From contig JANXVF010000011.1 of the NCBI GenBank assembly GCA_025351785.1, forward strand, positions 18,958-82,957: DNA of 64,000 nucleotides. The letters are read 5' to 3'. The position numbers and the translations under genes were made by a program. Each line of letters begins with the position of its first letter. Position 1 is the first letter of the stretch. A model generated the notes under the pieces. The model saw only the letters and a program-made list of their open reading frames with translations. It had not been told where the DNA came from and ran no database searches. Source of the stretch: Flavobacterium sp. (GTDB lineage: Bacteria > Bacteroidota > Bacteroidia > Flavobacteriales > Flavobacteriaceae). Below, piece by piece: positions 45,145-54,338 of the stretch.

Positions 45145-46881
45145 ATGTTTGATATAACTGCATTAAAAAGTATGAAGTTACCCGAACTTCAAGAAATTGC
45201 TAAACTCTCTAAAACAATAAAATTTAACGGTGTTAAAAAAGATGTTTTAATTCAGGAAATTCTAAAGCAGCAAGGAAAATCGGTTGCACCTATCGAAGAA
45301 AAAGTTACCACTAAAATTGCTCCAAAAGAAAAGCCAATCCTAGAAGAACGAGCAAAAAGAACTAGAATTAAAACGGATGAATCTATTGATGTTTCTGCAA
45401 ATTTATTTTCTAATAATGAGCAAGGAGTTACGATTGATTCAAATTCTGAACAGAAAGCGATTATAGTAAATGAGCAAAAATCTCAAATAGAAAAATTTCA
45501 AAAGAAAGTAAAGTTTATAAAAAATATTAAACCTGTTACTGAAACAGCTCAAAGCACCGATGAGAATGCAAACGAAAAAATTAGTGACGCTAAAACGGCT
45601 GAAAATACTGTTGAAATAGAATCGGATACTACCACTGAAAAACCAAAAAATCAGAATCAAAATCAAAATCCGAATCAAAAAAATAAAAACCCAAATCAAA
45701 ATCCAAATCAAAATCCAAATTTTAAAAATAAAAAAAGTAATAATTTTAGAGATTCTGATTACGAATTTGATGGAATTATAGAAAGTGAAGGAGTTCTAGA
45801 AATGATGCCAGATGGTTATGGTTTTCTTCGATCATCAGATTATAATTATTTAGCATCTCCTGATGATATTTATTTATCAACATCACAAATAAGATTATTT
45901 GGTTTAAAAACTGGGGATACGGTTAAGGGTGTAGTTCGTCCTCCTAAAGAGGGAGAGAAATTTTTTCCGCTAGTAAAAGTTTTAAAAATAAATGGTCACG
46001 ATCCTCAAGTTGTTCGCGATAGAGTTTCGTTTGAACATTTGACACCTGTTTTTCCTCAAGAAAAATTCAATATTGCCGATAAACAATCGACCGTTTCCAC
46101 TCGAATTATAGATTTGTTTTCTCCAATAGGTAAAGGACAGCGCGGAATGATTGTCGCGCAACCAAAAACGGGAAAAACAATGTTGCTTAAAGATATAGCA
46201 AATGCAATAGCAGCAAATCATCCCGAAGTTTATTTAATTGTATTGTTAATAGATGAACGTCCCGAAGAAGTAACCGACATGCAACGGAGTGTTCGAGGTG
46301 AAGTTATAGCCTCTACATTTGATAGAGAACCGCAAGAACATGTTAAAATTGCAAATATTGTTCTTGAAAAAGCTAAACGTCTTGTAGAATGTGGTCATGA
46401 CGTTGTGATATTACTTGACTCAATTACTCGTTTGGCAAGAGCTTATAATACTGTACAACCAGCGTCTGGTAAAGTTTTATCAGGAGGTGTTGATGCAAAT
46501 GCATTACAAAAACCAAAACGCTTTTTTGGAGCAGCACGAAATGTAGAAAATGGAGGTTCGCTAAGTATTATTGCAACTGCACTTACTGAAACAGGCTCTA
46601 AGATGGATGAAGTAATCTTTGAGGAATTTAAAGGAACTGGAAATATGGAATTGCAATTGGATAGAAAAATTGCAAATCGTAGAATTTTCCCAGCAATCGA
46701 TTTAACGTCTTCTAGTACACGAAGAGACGACTTATTACTTGATGAGAGAACTTTAAAACGAATGTGGATTTTAAGAAAATTCCTTGCAGATATGAATCCA
46801 GTTGAAGCAATGGATACTATAAATGATAAAATTAAAAAAACACGAAATAATGAAGAATTTCTTATTTCGATGAATGATTAA
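45145..46881 (+). CDS. rho: Transcription termination factor Rho with N/Q-rich insert
   Basis: A 578-residue hexameric RNA-dependent ATPase that ends transcription. Rho_N helix-extended-loop-helix (residues 1-42), a long variable insert (about 45-205) whose last part (168-200) is almost only Asn, Gln, Pro and Lys, then the cold-shock-like RNA-binding domain (about 212-282, [20 protein letters not shown]). The ATPase core has Walker A QPKTGKT (339-345), Walker [16 protein letters not shown], and the Q- and R-loops. The core is well conserved; the insert makes it about 160 residues longer than E. coli Rho, as in other Bacteroidota. A hairpin terminator follows. Confidence 0.97.
   Translation: MFDITALKSMKLPELQEIAKLSKTIKFNGVKKDVLIQEILKQQGKSVAPIEEKVTTKIAPKEKPILEERAKRTRIKTDESIDVSANLFSNNEQGVTIDSNSEQKAIIVNEQKSQIEKFQKKVKFIKNIKPVTETAQSTDENANEKISDAKTAENTVEIESDTTTEKPKNQNQNQNPNQKNKNPNQNPNQNPNFKNKKSNNFRDSDYEFDGIIESEGVLEMMPDGYGFLRSSDYNYLASPDDIYLSTSQIRLFGLKTGDTVKGVVRPPKEGEKFFPLVKVLKINGHDPQVVRDRVSFEHLTPVFPQEKFNIADKQSTVSTRIIDLFSPIGKGQRGMIVAQPKTGKTMLLKDIANAIAANHPEVYLIVLLIDERPEEVTDMQRSVRGEVIASTFDREPQEHVKIANIVLEKAKRLVECGHDVVILLDSITRLARAYNTVQPASGKVLSGGVDANALQKPKRFFGAARNVENGGSLSIIATALTETGSKMDEVIFEEFKGTGNMELQLDRKIANRRIFPAIDLTSSSTRRDDLLLDERTLKRMWILRKFLADMNPVEAMDTINDKIKKTRNNEEFLISMND
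45646..45744 (+). repeat. Codon-level microsatellite encoding the Rho N/Q-rich tract
   Basis: Imperfect repeats of AATCAAAATCC and AATCAAAA, in frame, encode runs such as [10 protein letters not shown]. Such short direct repeats are prone to length change by slippage. Confidence 0.75.
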
Positions 46882-46899
46882 AAATGATTCTATAATTTA

Positions 46900-46935
46900 A
46901 AAAAACCGTTTAGTTACAAACTAGACGGTTTTTTT
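46900..46935 (+). terminator. Terminator after rho
   Basis: AACCGTTTAG pairs with CTAGACGGTT (one T-G pair) and a T run follows. Located 20 bases after the rho stop. Confidence 0.8.
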
Positions 46936-47184
46936 AAATTATAATCAAAATATAGGAAAATTCTTCTTTAAAAAAACAGTTTAATATGATGATTAAATCG
47001 ATAAAATGCATTATTTAAATTAAAAATTAAAAAAACTTATAAAAATTTGTTATAATATTTCTTAATATATAAATTTATGTTAAAATACAGTGTTTATTTT
47101 TATAAATTCAAATTTAACTTTAACAATTTACATGCAGGTATGCCGAAAACTGTATAGAGTAGGCAAAATTTAAACAAAAACAAA
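46936..47184. other. AT-rich intergenic region without a recognised gene
   Basis: About 250 bases between the rho terminator and the next T9SS gene. Very AT-rich. It holds no ORF of note, no exact TAnnTTTG element and no convincing structured RNA. It must contain the promoter of the downstream gene. Confidence 0.6.
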
Positions 47185-48540
47185 ATGAAAACAAATTACA
47201 AAAATTATTGTTTTAATCTTAAAACAATTTTCACACAATTTAGTATTAATGCTTTTACGATTGTATTCCTATTATTATCAACAACATTTGTTAGTAATCT
47301 ATATGCACAATGTGATCAAAGTACTGCTATTGCAGAAAATTCTTTATTCTATTCAATTAGTGGAAACACTTCGGGATGTCCTAGTAATTATGTTAACGCA
47401 TTTGGATATACCTCACCTGCGCATTGGTATAAAGTGACTAGATTCCCTGGAGTAACTTCAATATCAGTAAATCTTTGTTCAGGAACAGATTATGATAGTT
47501 ATATTGATGTTCTAGATCCTAGCGGCGTTAGAATTACCTACAATGATGATTATTGTGGATTACAATCACAATTAAATAATGTTTCTATTTCAGAATTGCC
47601 GTTTGTATATGTTGTTGTAACAGGATACTTCAATGAAAATGGAAATTACGGTGTTACAATTACACAAACCTTGACACCTACAGATGGCGTTACAAATGTA
47701 CAAGAATCGCAGTGTAACTCAACGCTAGCCGATATTGATAGTTATGTTTTTGCAAACTTAGTTTCTCAAGCTCAGGGATATCGATTTAAGGTAACAAACA
47801 ATTCAACTTTAAATGTAACCACAAAAGATGAAGTTTTAAGAAATCATAAAATGTCGAGCGATGCAGGTTTTAAATATAACCAAGCTTATACCGTGCAGGT
47901 AGCGGTTAAGCGAGCAGGTGTTTGGGAAAATTATGGAAGTCCTTGTACTATTACTACTCCTAGTGCAACAACTCAAATTCAGGCATCACAATGTGGAGCT
48001 CCATTTGTTGCGCCAACAGATTATGTTTATGCTGATTTAGTTAAATATGCTAAAGGATATAAGTTTCATATTCATAATTTTTTTACAAATGAAGATACTT
48101 ACATAGAAAGACCAATAAGAGCATTTAGAGCTAACAGTATCCCAAATTACTCATCAAGTACATATTATTCTGTTGAAATAGCAGTAAAGAATACAGACGA
48201 TACCTACCTTCCTTATGGAAATTTATGTTTCATAAATTCAAATATTTCAAAAATTACTCCAAATGCTATTAAAACTGTTGCTAATGTAGCAGACAATTTT
48301 TCAGCAGTAGCATATCCAAATCCGTTTGACACTAATGTGTATATTGACATAAAATCTCAAACTTCAGATCCTGTTGAAGTTGTAGCATATGACATGTTAG
48401 GAAGAACTATTGAAATATTGAAAGTTGATTTAACTAACAATTCAATTATAGAAATTGGAAATAATTATCCAGTTGGTGTTTACACAATTGTAGTTAAGCA
48501 ACAAGATAATACTCAAAATATTCGAGTTATAAAAAGATAA
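47185..48540 (+). CDS. T9SS-secreted protein with PPC-like domain and two repeat modules
   Basis: A 451-residue secreted protein with a long leader (residues 1-45, ending NLYAQ). Residues 46-165 resemble a bacterial pre-peptidase C-terminal-like beta domain (SPAHWYKVTRFPG, NLCSGTDYDSYIDVLD, PFVYVVVTGY). Two repeats of about 85 residues follow (about 172-262 and 263-350), each with (Q)xSQC, DYV.A.LV..A.GY.F, and YTVQVAVK/YSVEIAVK. A type A sorting tail ends the protein (YPNPFDTNVYI, YDMLGRTIEI, YPVGVYTIVV). Role unknown, probably an adhesin-like or matrix surface protein. The shared bidirectional terminator with trxB follows. Confidence 0.87.
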   Translation: MKTNYKNYCFNLKTIFTQFSINAFTIVFLLLSTTFVSNLYAQCDQSTAIAENSLFYSISGNTSGCPSNYVNAFGYTSPAHWYKVTRFPGVTSISVNLCSGTDYDSYIDVLDPSGVRITYNDDYCGLQSQLNNVSISELPFVYVVVTGYFNENGNYGVTITQTLTPTDGVTNVQESQCNSTLADIDSYVFANLVSQAQGYRFKVTNNSTLNVTTKDEVLRNHKMSSDAGFKYNQAYTVQVAVKRAGVWENYGSPCTITTPSATTQIQASQCGAPFVAPTDYVYADLVKYAKGYKFHIHNFFTNEDTYIERPIRAFRANSIPNYSSSTYYSVEIAVKNTDDTYLPYGNLCFINSNISKITPNAIKTVANVADNFSAVAYPNPFDTNVYIDIKSQTSDPVEVVAYDMLGRTIEILKVDLTNNSIIEIGNNYPVGVYTIVVKQQDNTQNIRVIKR

Positions 48541-48558
48541 TAATTAATTTTTATCAAT

Positions 48559-48597
48559 AAAAATCCGCCTAAAGAAATATTAGGCGGATTTTTTTTA
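48559..48597. terminator. Bidirectional terminator between T9SS gene and trxB
   Basis: ATCCGCCTAA (48563-48572) pairs perfectly with TTAGGCGGAT (48580-48589). T8 follows on the plus strand, and an A run before it gives T residues on the minus strand. Confidence 0.85.
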
Positions 48598-48628
48598 GCG
48601 CTCTAAATAAAAATTATTAATTAAAAAT

Positions 48629-49576
48629 TTACTCCTTACTAGCCAAATACCTTTCAGCATCAAGTGCGGCCATACAACCAGTTCCTGCCGCTGTAATTGC
48701 TTGTCTATAAACATGATCTGCAGCATCGCCAGAAACAAAAACACCTGCAATATTAGTTTTGGAACTTCCAGATACGTTAACAATATATCCCGTTTCATCT
48801 AAATTTAAAAAATCTTTAAAAATATCAGTATTTGGTTTATGTCCAATAGCGACAAAAAATCCAGTTGCTGGAATTTCAGAAATAACATCCGTACTTTTAT
48901 TTTTTACTTTCACCGCTGTTACTACTTGACCATCACCAATAACTTCAACCGTATCAGTATTTAATAAAATTTCAATATTTTCAGTTTTTCTAACCCGCTC
49001 TTCCATAATTTTTGAAGCTTTAAACTGTTCACTTCTAACAAGCATTGTAACTTTTTTACACAATTTGGATAAATAATGTGCCTCTTCGCAAGCTGAATCT
49101 CCTGCACCAACGATTACAACTTCTTGATTTCGATAGAAAAAACCATCACAAACCGCACAAGCAGAAACGCCACCACCAGTTTGAAGATAATGTTGCTCTG
49201 ATGGTAAACCTAAATATTTTGCTGATGCACCGGTAGAAATTATCACAGTTTCACAATGAATTTCTTTAGTCTCATTTACCCATACTTTATGTATATCACC
49301 TGAAAAATCTACTTTTGTAACCCATCCATCTCTTACATCTGCGCCAAAACGTTGTGCTTGAGTTTGAATGGCTATCATCATTTCGGGACCTGTAATTCCT
49401 TCTGGATTTCCAGGCCAATTTTCAACCTCGTTTGTAGTCGTTAATTGTCCGCCTGGTTGCGTACCTTGATATAAAACGGGAAACATATTTGCTCTCGATG
49501 CATAAATTGCAGCGGTATATCCTGCTGGACCTGAACCAATTATTAAGCATTTAACTTTTTCTATTGTATCTGACAT
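48629..49576 (-). CDS. trxB: Thioredoxin-disulfide reductase
   Basis: A 315-residue FAD/NADPH enzyme that reduces oxidised thioredoxin. FAD motif IIGSGPAGYTAAIYASRA, redox-active CAVC (C140/C143), NADPH-binding VVIVGAGDSACEEAHYL, and C-terminal GVFVSGDAADHVYRQAITAAGTGCMAALDAE. Length is typical. The minus strand carries TAAATTTG (49602-49609) 26 bases upstream. Confidence 0.97.
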   Translation of the reverse strand: MSDTIEKVKCLIIGSGPAGYTAAIYASRANMFPVLYQGTQPGGQLTTTNEVENWPGNPEGITGPEMMIAIQTQAQRFGADVRDGWVTKVDFSGDIHKVWVNETKEIHCETVIISTGASAKYLGLPSEQHYLQTGGGVSACAVCDGFFYRNQEVVIVGAGDSACEEAHYLSKLCKKVTMLVRSEQFKASKIMEERVRKTENIEILLNTDTVEVIGDGQVVTAVKVKNKSTDVISEIPATGFFVAIGHKPNTDIFKDFLNLDETGYIVNVSGSSKTNIAGVFVSGDAADHVYRQAITAAGTGCMAALDAERYLASKE

Positions 49577-49601
49577 AATTTTTAAAATATTTAAAGAAAC
49601 A

Positions 49602-49609
49602 CAAATTTA
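49602..49609 (-). promoter_or_regulatory. Promoter -7 element of trxB
   Basis: The minus strand reads TAAATTTG, an exact TAnnTTTG match, 26 bases before the trxB start codon. Confidence 0.45.
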
Positions 49610-49713
49610 CAATTTAATAAAAAAAGAAATCGTAAACCATATAACAAAATGACTATTAAATTATAGCTATAAATTATAAAAAAAAGCCAAACAAGTTAAT
49701 GTTTGACTTCTAG

Positions 49714-49788
49714 TCGGGGTGGCAGGATTCGAACCTGCGACCTCCTGCTCCCAAAGCAGGCGCGATAACCGAGCTACGCTACACCCCG
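49714..49788 (-). tRNA. tRNA-Pro (anticodon TGG)
   Basis: A 75-base cloverleaf on the minus strand. Acceptor CGGGGTG pairs with CACCCCG, discriminator A. The anticodon stem CCTGC/GCAGG encloses TTTGGGA, anticodon TGG. The T arm contains GGTTCGAATCC. Confidence 0.96.
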
Positions 49789-49844
49789 ATTTAATCGGAT
49801 TGCAAATATATAATAAAAAAAAATATGATATCTTATTTTGTAAT

Positions 49845-50684
49845 TTATTTTAAAGGTTTTTTTCTAAGAATTGAGCTATCAGCAAATTTAATTATTTCAA
49901 TTTTTGAATCACCATACAAATCAATTTCTGATTTTCCAGATGAACTTATAGTTGTCTTCAATCGTGATTGAATATAACTGCTAGAATAACCTTCGGCTGT
50001 TATGTTTACATTTTTTGATGAAAGATTTTTTCCTGCAAAATTTGAATTATTATCGACTCTAATTTTTAATTCTTCAACATCTCCTTCAATAGTAGCATCA
50101 GATTTTTGATACATATCAAAAGTCATTTCTTTTGAAGTTATTAAAGCTTTCAGTTGAGAATTTTTACTCAAACTGATAATCGTTTTTGAAGCAATCAAAT
50201 TTAATTCTGCTTTTGATTTTCCATCTAAAACAAAATTAAATTCTTTAGTTTTTGAAGTAATATATAATTTTGCGTTGTCATAACTTTTTACTGATAAAAC
50301 ATCAAAATCAAGATTTGAAATGGCTGTAATTTTACAATCATCTTTTGCAACAATCGAGTTAAAATCTTCTTTACAAGTTACTATAACACTAAATTTTTTA
50401 TAACCTATTACTTTTTTTGTAGCCCCTATTTTAAGAATATTTCCAGACAAATCTAACGTAATAGCATCGTGTAAATTATCGTCAGCTTCAATTTCGACAG
50501 CACACTCTGAACCTTTTAAAACAACTACTTCTATATCATCAGCAACTTCTATTGCACTAAAACTATCAATAACTTTCTTCTCGATAGTTACAATTTTTGA
50601 TCCTTTAATTTTATCTTTTTTTTGCGAAAATGAAACTGATGTTATCAATATGACAATAAATAGGAATTTATTAATTTTTTTCAT
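49845..50684 (-). CDS. Exported DUF2807 (GIN-domain) protein
   Basis: A 279-residue exported protein. A signal peptide (residues 1-20, ending VSFSQ) is followed by a repetitive beta-strand region of the DUF2807 / head GIN domain type: FSAIEVADDIEVVVLKG, VEIEADDNLHDAI, then successive short strands with Ser, Asp and Lys at turns. The fold is a right-handed beta-helix-like stack expected in the periplasm or at the surface. It is a distant paralogue of the protein encoded at 53479. It shares no operon with it and lies downstream of the DUF4442 gene by 33 bases on the same strand, so the two may be co-transcribed. Confidence 0.85.
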   Translation of the reverse strand: MKKINKFLFIVILITSVSFSQKKDKIKGSKIVTIEKKVIDSFSAIEVADDIEVVVLKGSECAVEIEADDNLHDAITLDLSGNILKIGATKKVIGYKKFSVIVTCKEDFNSIVAKDDCKITAISNLDFDVLSVKSYDNAKLYITSKTKEFNFVLDGKSKAELNLIASKTIISLSKNSQLKALITSKEMTFDMYQKSDATIEGDVEELKIRVDNNSNFAGKNLSSKNVNITAEGYSSSYIQSRLKTTISSSGKSEIDLYGDSKIEIIKFADSSILRKKPLK

Positions 50685-50717
50685 TTATACTTTATTTTTA
50701 TTTACAACAATTTATTT

Positions 50718-51170
50718 CTATTTAATTTTTATGCTCCACTCAAAATCCATTTCTGATACTTGTTCATTTTTTTCATTTGATCCGATAGATTTCATCCAAA
50801 AAGTTTGACCCTCACCTGTTGATATTGTTTTGTTTATGGCGTCTTTAATTAAATTTCCATCACTACATACAAATTTGATTCGTCCAGTTGCTTTTTTTGA
50901 AAAATTACCTTTATTATTTGCGACTAACATCGAAATATTTTTGCCAGAATCTTTAATATAGCTCATTACTAAGGCACCAGTTGCTAACTCTGCTCCCATT
51001 GCTTGAACTGCAAAATACATTGATTTAAATGGGTTTTGATTAATCCAATTGTGCTTTACAGTTACTATACATTTGTTTTCGTCTAGAGCATTAACTCTAA
51101 CGCCACAAAAAAAAGCTGATGGCAATTTGAATAATAAATACTTGTTTAATTTAGATGCAGAAAGTACCAT
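50718..51170 (-). CDS. DUF4442 hotdog-fold protein
   Basis: A 150-residue cytoplasmic protein with the hotdog fold of the DUF4442/PaaI-like thioesterase superfamily: GVRVNALDENKCIVTVKHNWINQNP, then the central helix SMYFAVQAMGAELATGALVM. Homologues are conserved in Bacteroidota but their substrate is unknown. The PadR-PspC operon diverges from it. Confidence 0.88.
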   Translation of the reverse strand: MVLSASKLNKYLLFKLPSAFFCGVRVNALDENKCIVTVKHNWINQNPFKSMYFAVQAMGAELATGALVMSYIKDSGKNISMLVANNKGNFSKKATGRIKFVCSDGNLIKDAINKTISTGEGQTFWMKSIGSNEKNEQVSEMDFEWSIKIK

Positions 51171-51263
51171 TAACTATTGATTTTGCTGTAAATATACAAT
51201 AATAACTCATAAATTGATTGAAATTTTAATTGTTAATTTTATGTTAAATGATAGTACTTTGTA

Positions 51264-51295
51264 TTGCATAATACCTTTTTAAGTTCATATCTTTG
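51264..51295 (+). promoter_or_regulatory. Promoter of the PadR-PspC-DUF2807 operon
   Basis: TTG at 51264-51266, a 21-base spacer and TATCTTTG at 51288-51295 fit the Flavobacterium consensus. The leader would be about 100 bases, room for autoregulation by the PadR protein. Confidence 0.6.
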
Positions 51296-51402
51296 TATAA
51301 GATTATTAATGATTTATATAGAGTCATTATAATAACAAAAAATAGTTTCAATCATCAAATCAAAAAAAATGTACAGTAATCACAAAAAATCAAATGACAA
51401 TT

Positions 51403-51732
51403 ATGAATATTGAAAACACAAAAGCTCAGATGCGAAAAGGGGTTCTTGAGTTTTGTATCTTATCAGTCTTAAAAGAAAAAGATGCCTATACTTCGGAGAT
51501 TTTAGACACCTTAAAAAACGCAAAATTGCTAGTAGTTGAAGGCACAGTTTATCCGCTACTTACAAGATTAAAAAATGACGGGTTACTCAACTATCGTTGG
51601 GAGGAATCTACTTCGGGTCCGCCAAGAAAATATTACGGATTGACCGAATTAGGAAAAACTTTTTTAACTGAATTAATAGGTACTTGGAGAGAACTATCTG
51701 ATGCCGTAAACATTATAACTAATCAAAACTAA
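51403..51732 (+). CDS. PadR family transcriptional regulator
   Basis: A 109-residue winged-helix repressor: MRKGVLEFCILSVLKEKDAYTSEILDTL, VVEGTVYPLLTRLKNDGLL and the wing with SGPPRKYYGLTELG are diagnostic. The ATG at 51403 (MNIENTKAQMRKG) is preferred over one three codons upstream (51394), as homologues begin near there. First gene of a three-gene operon (5- and 1-base gaps) with PspC and DUF2807 genes; it probably represses that operon. Confidence 0.93.
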   Translation: MNIENTKAQMRKGVLEFCILSVLKEKDAYTSEILDTLKNAKLLVVEGTVYPLLTRLKNDGLLNYRWEESTSGPPRKYYGLTELGKTFLTELIGTWRELSDAVNIITNQN

Positions 51733-51737
51733 ACACG

Positions 51738-53477
51738 ATGAACAAAACAGTAAATATTAATATAGGTGGTTTATTTTTTCATGTAGATGAAGATGCGTAC
51801 CAAAAATTATTAAAATATTTTGATGCCATAAAACGATCGCTTTCTAACTCATCTGGCAAAGATGAAATAATGAAAGATATTGAAATGCGAGTAGCCGAGT
51901 TGTTGACTGAAAAACAAAAAAGCGACAAACATGTAATAAATAATAATGATGTTGACCAAGTCGTTGCAGTTATGGGGCAACCAGAAGATTATAGAATTGA
52001 TGACGAAAACGATACAAATAATTCTAAAAATAATTTTACAACACTAAAAACTAAAATATTATATCGAGATAAAGATAGAGCTACAATTGGTGGAGTCTGC
52101 ACAGGATTAAGTCATTACACAGGAATTGACACAGTTTGGATAAAAATAATTTTCTTAATTTTTGCAGTAGTAAGTTTTGGATGGTTTTTGTTTGTGTATT
52201 TAATCCTTTGGATTGCTACACCAGAAGCCAAAACAACCACAGAAAAACTAGAAATGACTGGCGAACCCGTAACTATTTCAAATATAGAAAGAAAAGTTCG
52301 TGAAGAATTTGATAATGTATCAACTAAAATTAAAAATGTAGACTATGACGAGTTAGGAAATAGAGTAAAAAATAGTGCCACTACAGTTGGAGATAAAATA
52401 GGAACAACATTATATTCTATTTTTGGAGTATTTGCAAAAGTGTTAGGTGCTTTAATTGTAATTATTTCATCTGTTTCTTTACTTGGAATTTGCATTGCAT
52501 CAATAATATTAATATTTTCAACTACGCTTCCTCAAAACACAATTATTAACAATATTGCAACCCCAATTGGATTAGAAACACCGCTTTGGGTACAAGGAAT
52601 TTTATTTTTATTAACTTTTGGTATTCCATTATTTTTCTTGATGTACTTAGGTTTAAAATTAATAGTTACTAATTTAAAATCATTGGGTAATATTATTAAA
52701 TACAGTCTATTAGCTATTTGGATTATCGCACTTGGAATTTTAATATCAATAGGTATTCATGAGTTAACACAAATCTCATCAGAAGCTAAAGATGTAAAAA
52801 AAGAAACTATAAATTTAACTTCTACAGATACACTTTTTGTAAAATTTAAGAATAATGATTTTTTTGATAAAGATGTAAATCATCGAACAGATTTTCGATT
52901 AACACAAGATGAACAAAATCACGAGGTTATTTATTCTAATAATATTTATTTAAAAATACTTCAAACATCTGAGAAACTTCCATACATACAAACAGAAAAA
53001 CTAGCAGTTGGAAAATCACCACAGGAAGCAAAAACTAGAGCAAAGCAAATTAAATACAAGTATACCATTATTGGAAATCAATTAATTTTGGATAATTATT
53101 TATTGAGCAACGTAGCATCAAAATTCAGAAATCAGAAAGTAGAATTATTTTTATATCTACCTGTCGGAACATTGTTAAAAACCGATACAAGTGTTGAAGA
53201 TTATGATAACTCAGATAATGATTACTTCAATTTACACTACAGTTCAGATAAATACATTTATAAAGTAGGCGATAAACAAATTAAATGTTTAAATTGCCCA
53301 ATAAACGAAAATGAAGATTACAATGATGTTGAATTAGATCAAATCGCCAAAGATTCTGCTGAAACTATTGAGCTAAACTCTGAGGGAATTCTCATCAAAA
53401 AAAGCAAAATTAAACATACTAATAAAATTGAAAGCATCAATATTAATCAAAACGGTGTAACTATTAAAACTAAATAA
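51738..53477 (+). CDS. PspC domain-containing membrane protein
   Basis: A 579-residue membrane protein. The N-terminal cytoplasmic part (residues 1-100) resembles anti-sigma-like regulatory segments (TVNINIGGLFFHVDEDAY). The PspC domain is at about 110-160 (RDKDRATIGGVCTGLSHYTGID, then a helix and FLFVYLILWIATPEA). Three further hydrophobic segments lie at about 225-260, 285-310 and 320-345. A long C-terminal beta-rich region follows (about 370-579), which may fold like the neighbouring DUF2807 protein. PspC proteins act in envelope-stress sensing. Middle gene of the PadR operon. Confidence 0.9.
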   Translation: MNKTVNINIGGLFFHVDEDAYQKLLKYFDAIKRSLSNSSGKDEIMKDIEMRVAELLTEKQKSDKHVINNNDVDQVVAVMGQPEDYRIDDENDTNNSKNNFTTLKTKILYRDKDRATIGGVCTGLSHYTGIDTVWIKIIFLIFAVVSFGWFLFVYLILWIATPEAKTTTEKLEMTGEPVTISNIERKVREEFDNVSTKIKNVDYDELGNRVKNSATTVGDKIGTTLYSIFGVFAKVLGALIVIISSVSLLGICIASIILIFSTTLPQNTIINNIATPIGLETPLWVQGILFLLTFGIPLFFLMYLGLKLIVTNLKSLGNIIKYSLLAIWIIALGILISIGIHELTQISSEAKDVKKETINLTSTDTLFVKFKNNDFFDKDVNHRTDFRLTQDEQNHEVIYSNNIYLKILQTSEKLPYIQTEKLAVGKSPQEAKTRAKQIKYKYTIIGNQLILDNYLLSNVASKFRNQKVELFLYLPVGTLLKTDTSVEDYDNSDNDYFNLHYSSDKYIYKVGDKQIKCLNCPINENEDYNDVELDQIAKDSAETIELNSEGILIKKSKIKHTNKIESININQNGVTIKTK

Positions 53478-53478
53478 C

Positions 53479-54213
53479 ATGATAAAATTTATAATATTTT
53501 TTACAAAATCATTTATTGTTACCCTTATAGCAATTTTATTTGCTTCGTGTAACACTAATTTTAAATCAGGATTAAAAGGTACAGGCAATGTGCAAACAGA
53601 AAAAAGAAATATTGGAGCACCATTTACAAAAATTGAAGTTAGTCGTGGACTCCAAGTTATTTTAGAACAAGATGAAACTGTTTCTGTAGAAGTTGAAGCC
53701 GATCAAAATTTACTGTCTCACATAATTACAAAAGTTGAGAAAGAGACATTAATAATTACGTCAGATGAAAATATATTTTCGTCTAAAGCTGAAATTATTA
53801 GAGTGAAAATGCCATCGATTACTGCGATTTCAACAACAAGCGGTTCTAATTTAAGTACAAACAAAATTATAAAAGGAACTAATTTATCAGTTTCATCTAC
53901 AAGCGGAAGTAAAATTGAAGCCTCAATAGAATATAATTCAACTTCGGTAGAATCAACAAGCGGAAGCTCAATTTCTATAACAGGCAAGTCATTAAAATTA
54001 ACAACTAATGCTTCAAGTGGAAGTTCCATTCAGGCAAAAAAACTACTAGCAAATGAAGTTTCTGCAAATGCTAGCAGTGGAAGTTCAACAAGTATCAATC
54101 CACTTGTAAGTTTAAAAGCAGTTGCTTCTAGCGGAAGTTCTATAAACTATGCAACCGAACCAAAATCTATAAACAAAGATGAATCATCTGGTGGTAGTAT
54201 TTCAAAAAATTAA
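53479..54213 (+). CDS. Lipoprotein-like DUF2807 (head GIN domain) protein
   Basis: A 244-residue exported protein with leader and possible lipobox (ILFASC, Cys23). The DUF2807 repeat core is clear: FTKIEVSRGLQVILEQDE, VEVEADQNLLSHI, then at least five strands ending in SSGS/TSGS (about residues 115-240), giving a regular stack. It starts one base after the PspC stop, so it is translationally linked. The trio PadR-PspC-DUF2807 recurs in flavobacteria; its biological role is not known. A terminator follows at 54234. Confidence 0.9.
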   Translation: MIKFIIFFTKSFIVTLIAILFASCNTNFKSGLKGTGNVQTEKRNIGAPFTKIEVSRGLQVILEQDETVSVEVEADQNLLSHIITKVEKETLIITSDENIFSSKAEIIRVKMPSITAISTTSGSNLSTNKIIKGTNLSVSSTSGSKIEASIEYNSTSVESTSGSSISITGKSLKLTTNASSGSSIQAKKLLANEVSANASSGSSTSINPLVSLKAVASSGSSINYATEPKSINKDESSGGSISKN

Positions 54214-54233
54214 AATGTTGTAAAATGTTATAA

Positions 54234-54261
54234 AATCCCAATGGAAGTTGGGATTTTTTTA
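54234..54261 (+). terminator. Terminator of the PadR operon
   Basis: AATCCCAA (54234-54241) pairs with TTGGGATT (54248-54255) around a 6-base loop and a T run follows. Confidence 0.85.
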
Positions 54262-54338
54262 TGAACAAAAGTTAAAGCAACTACAAATTATTGAAATTTA
54301 ACTTAGTAAAGCAGTATTTTTACATCAAAATAAAGTTT

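Noticed and set aside
45439..45711. A minus-strand ORF rich in Ile, Leu and Phe
   Set aside because: It is the complement of the N/Q-rich repeat in rho, an artefact of low-complexity sequence.
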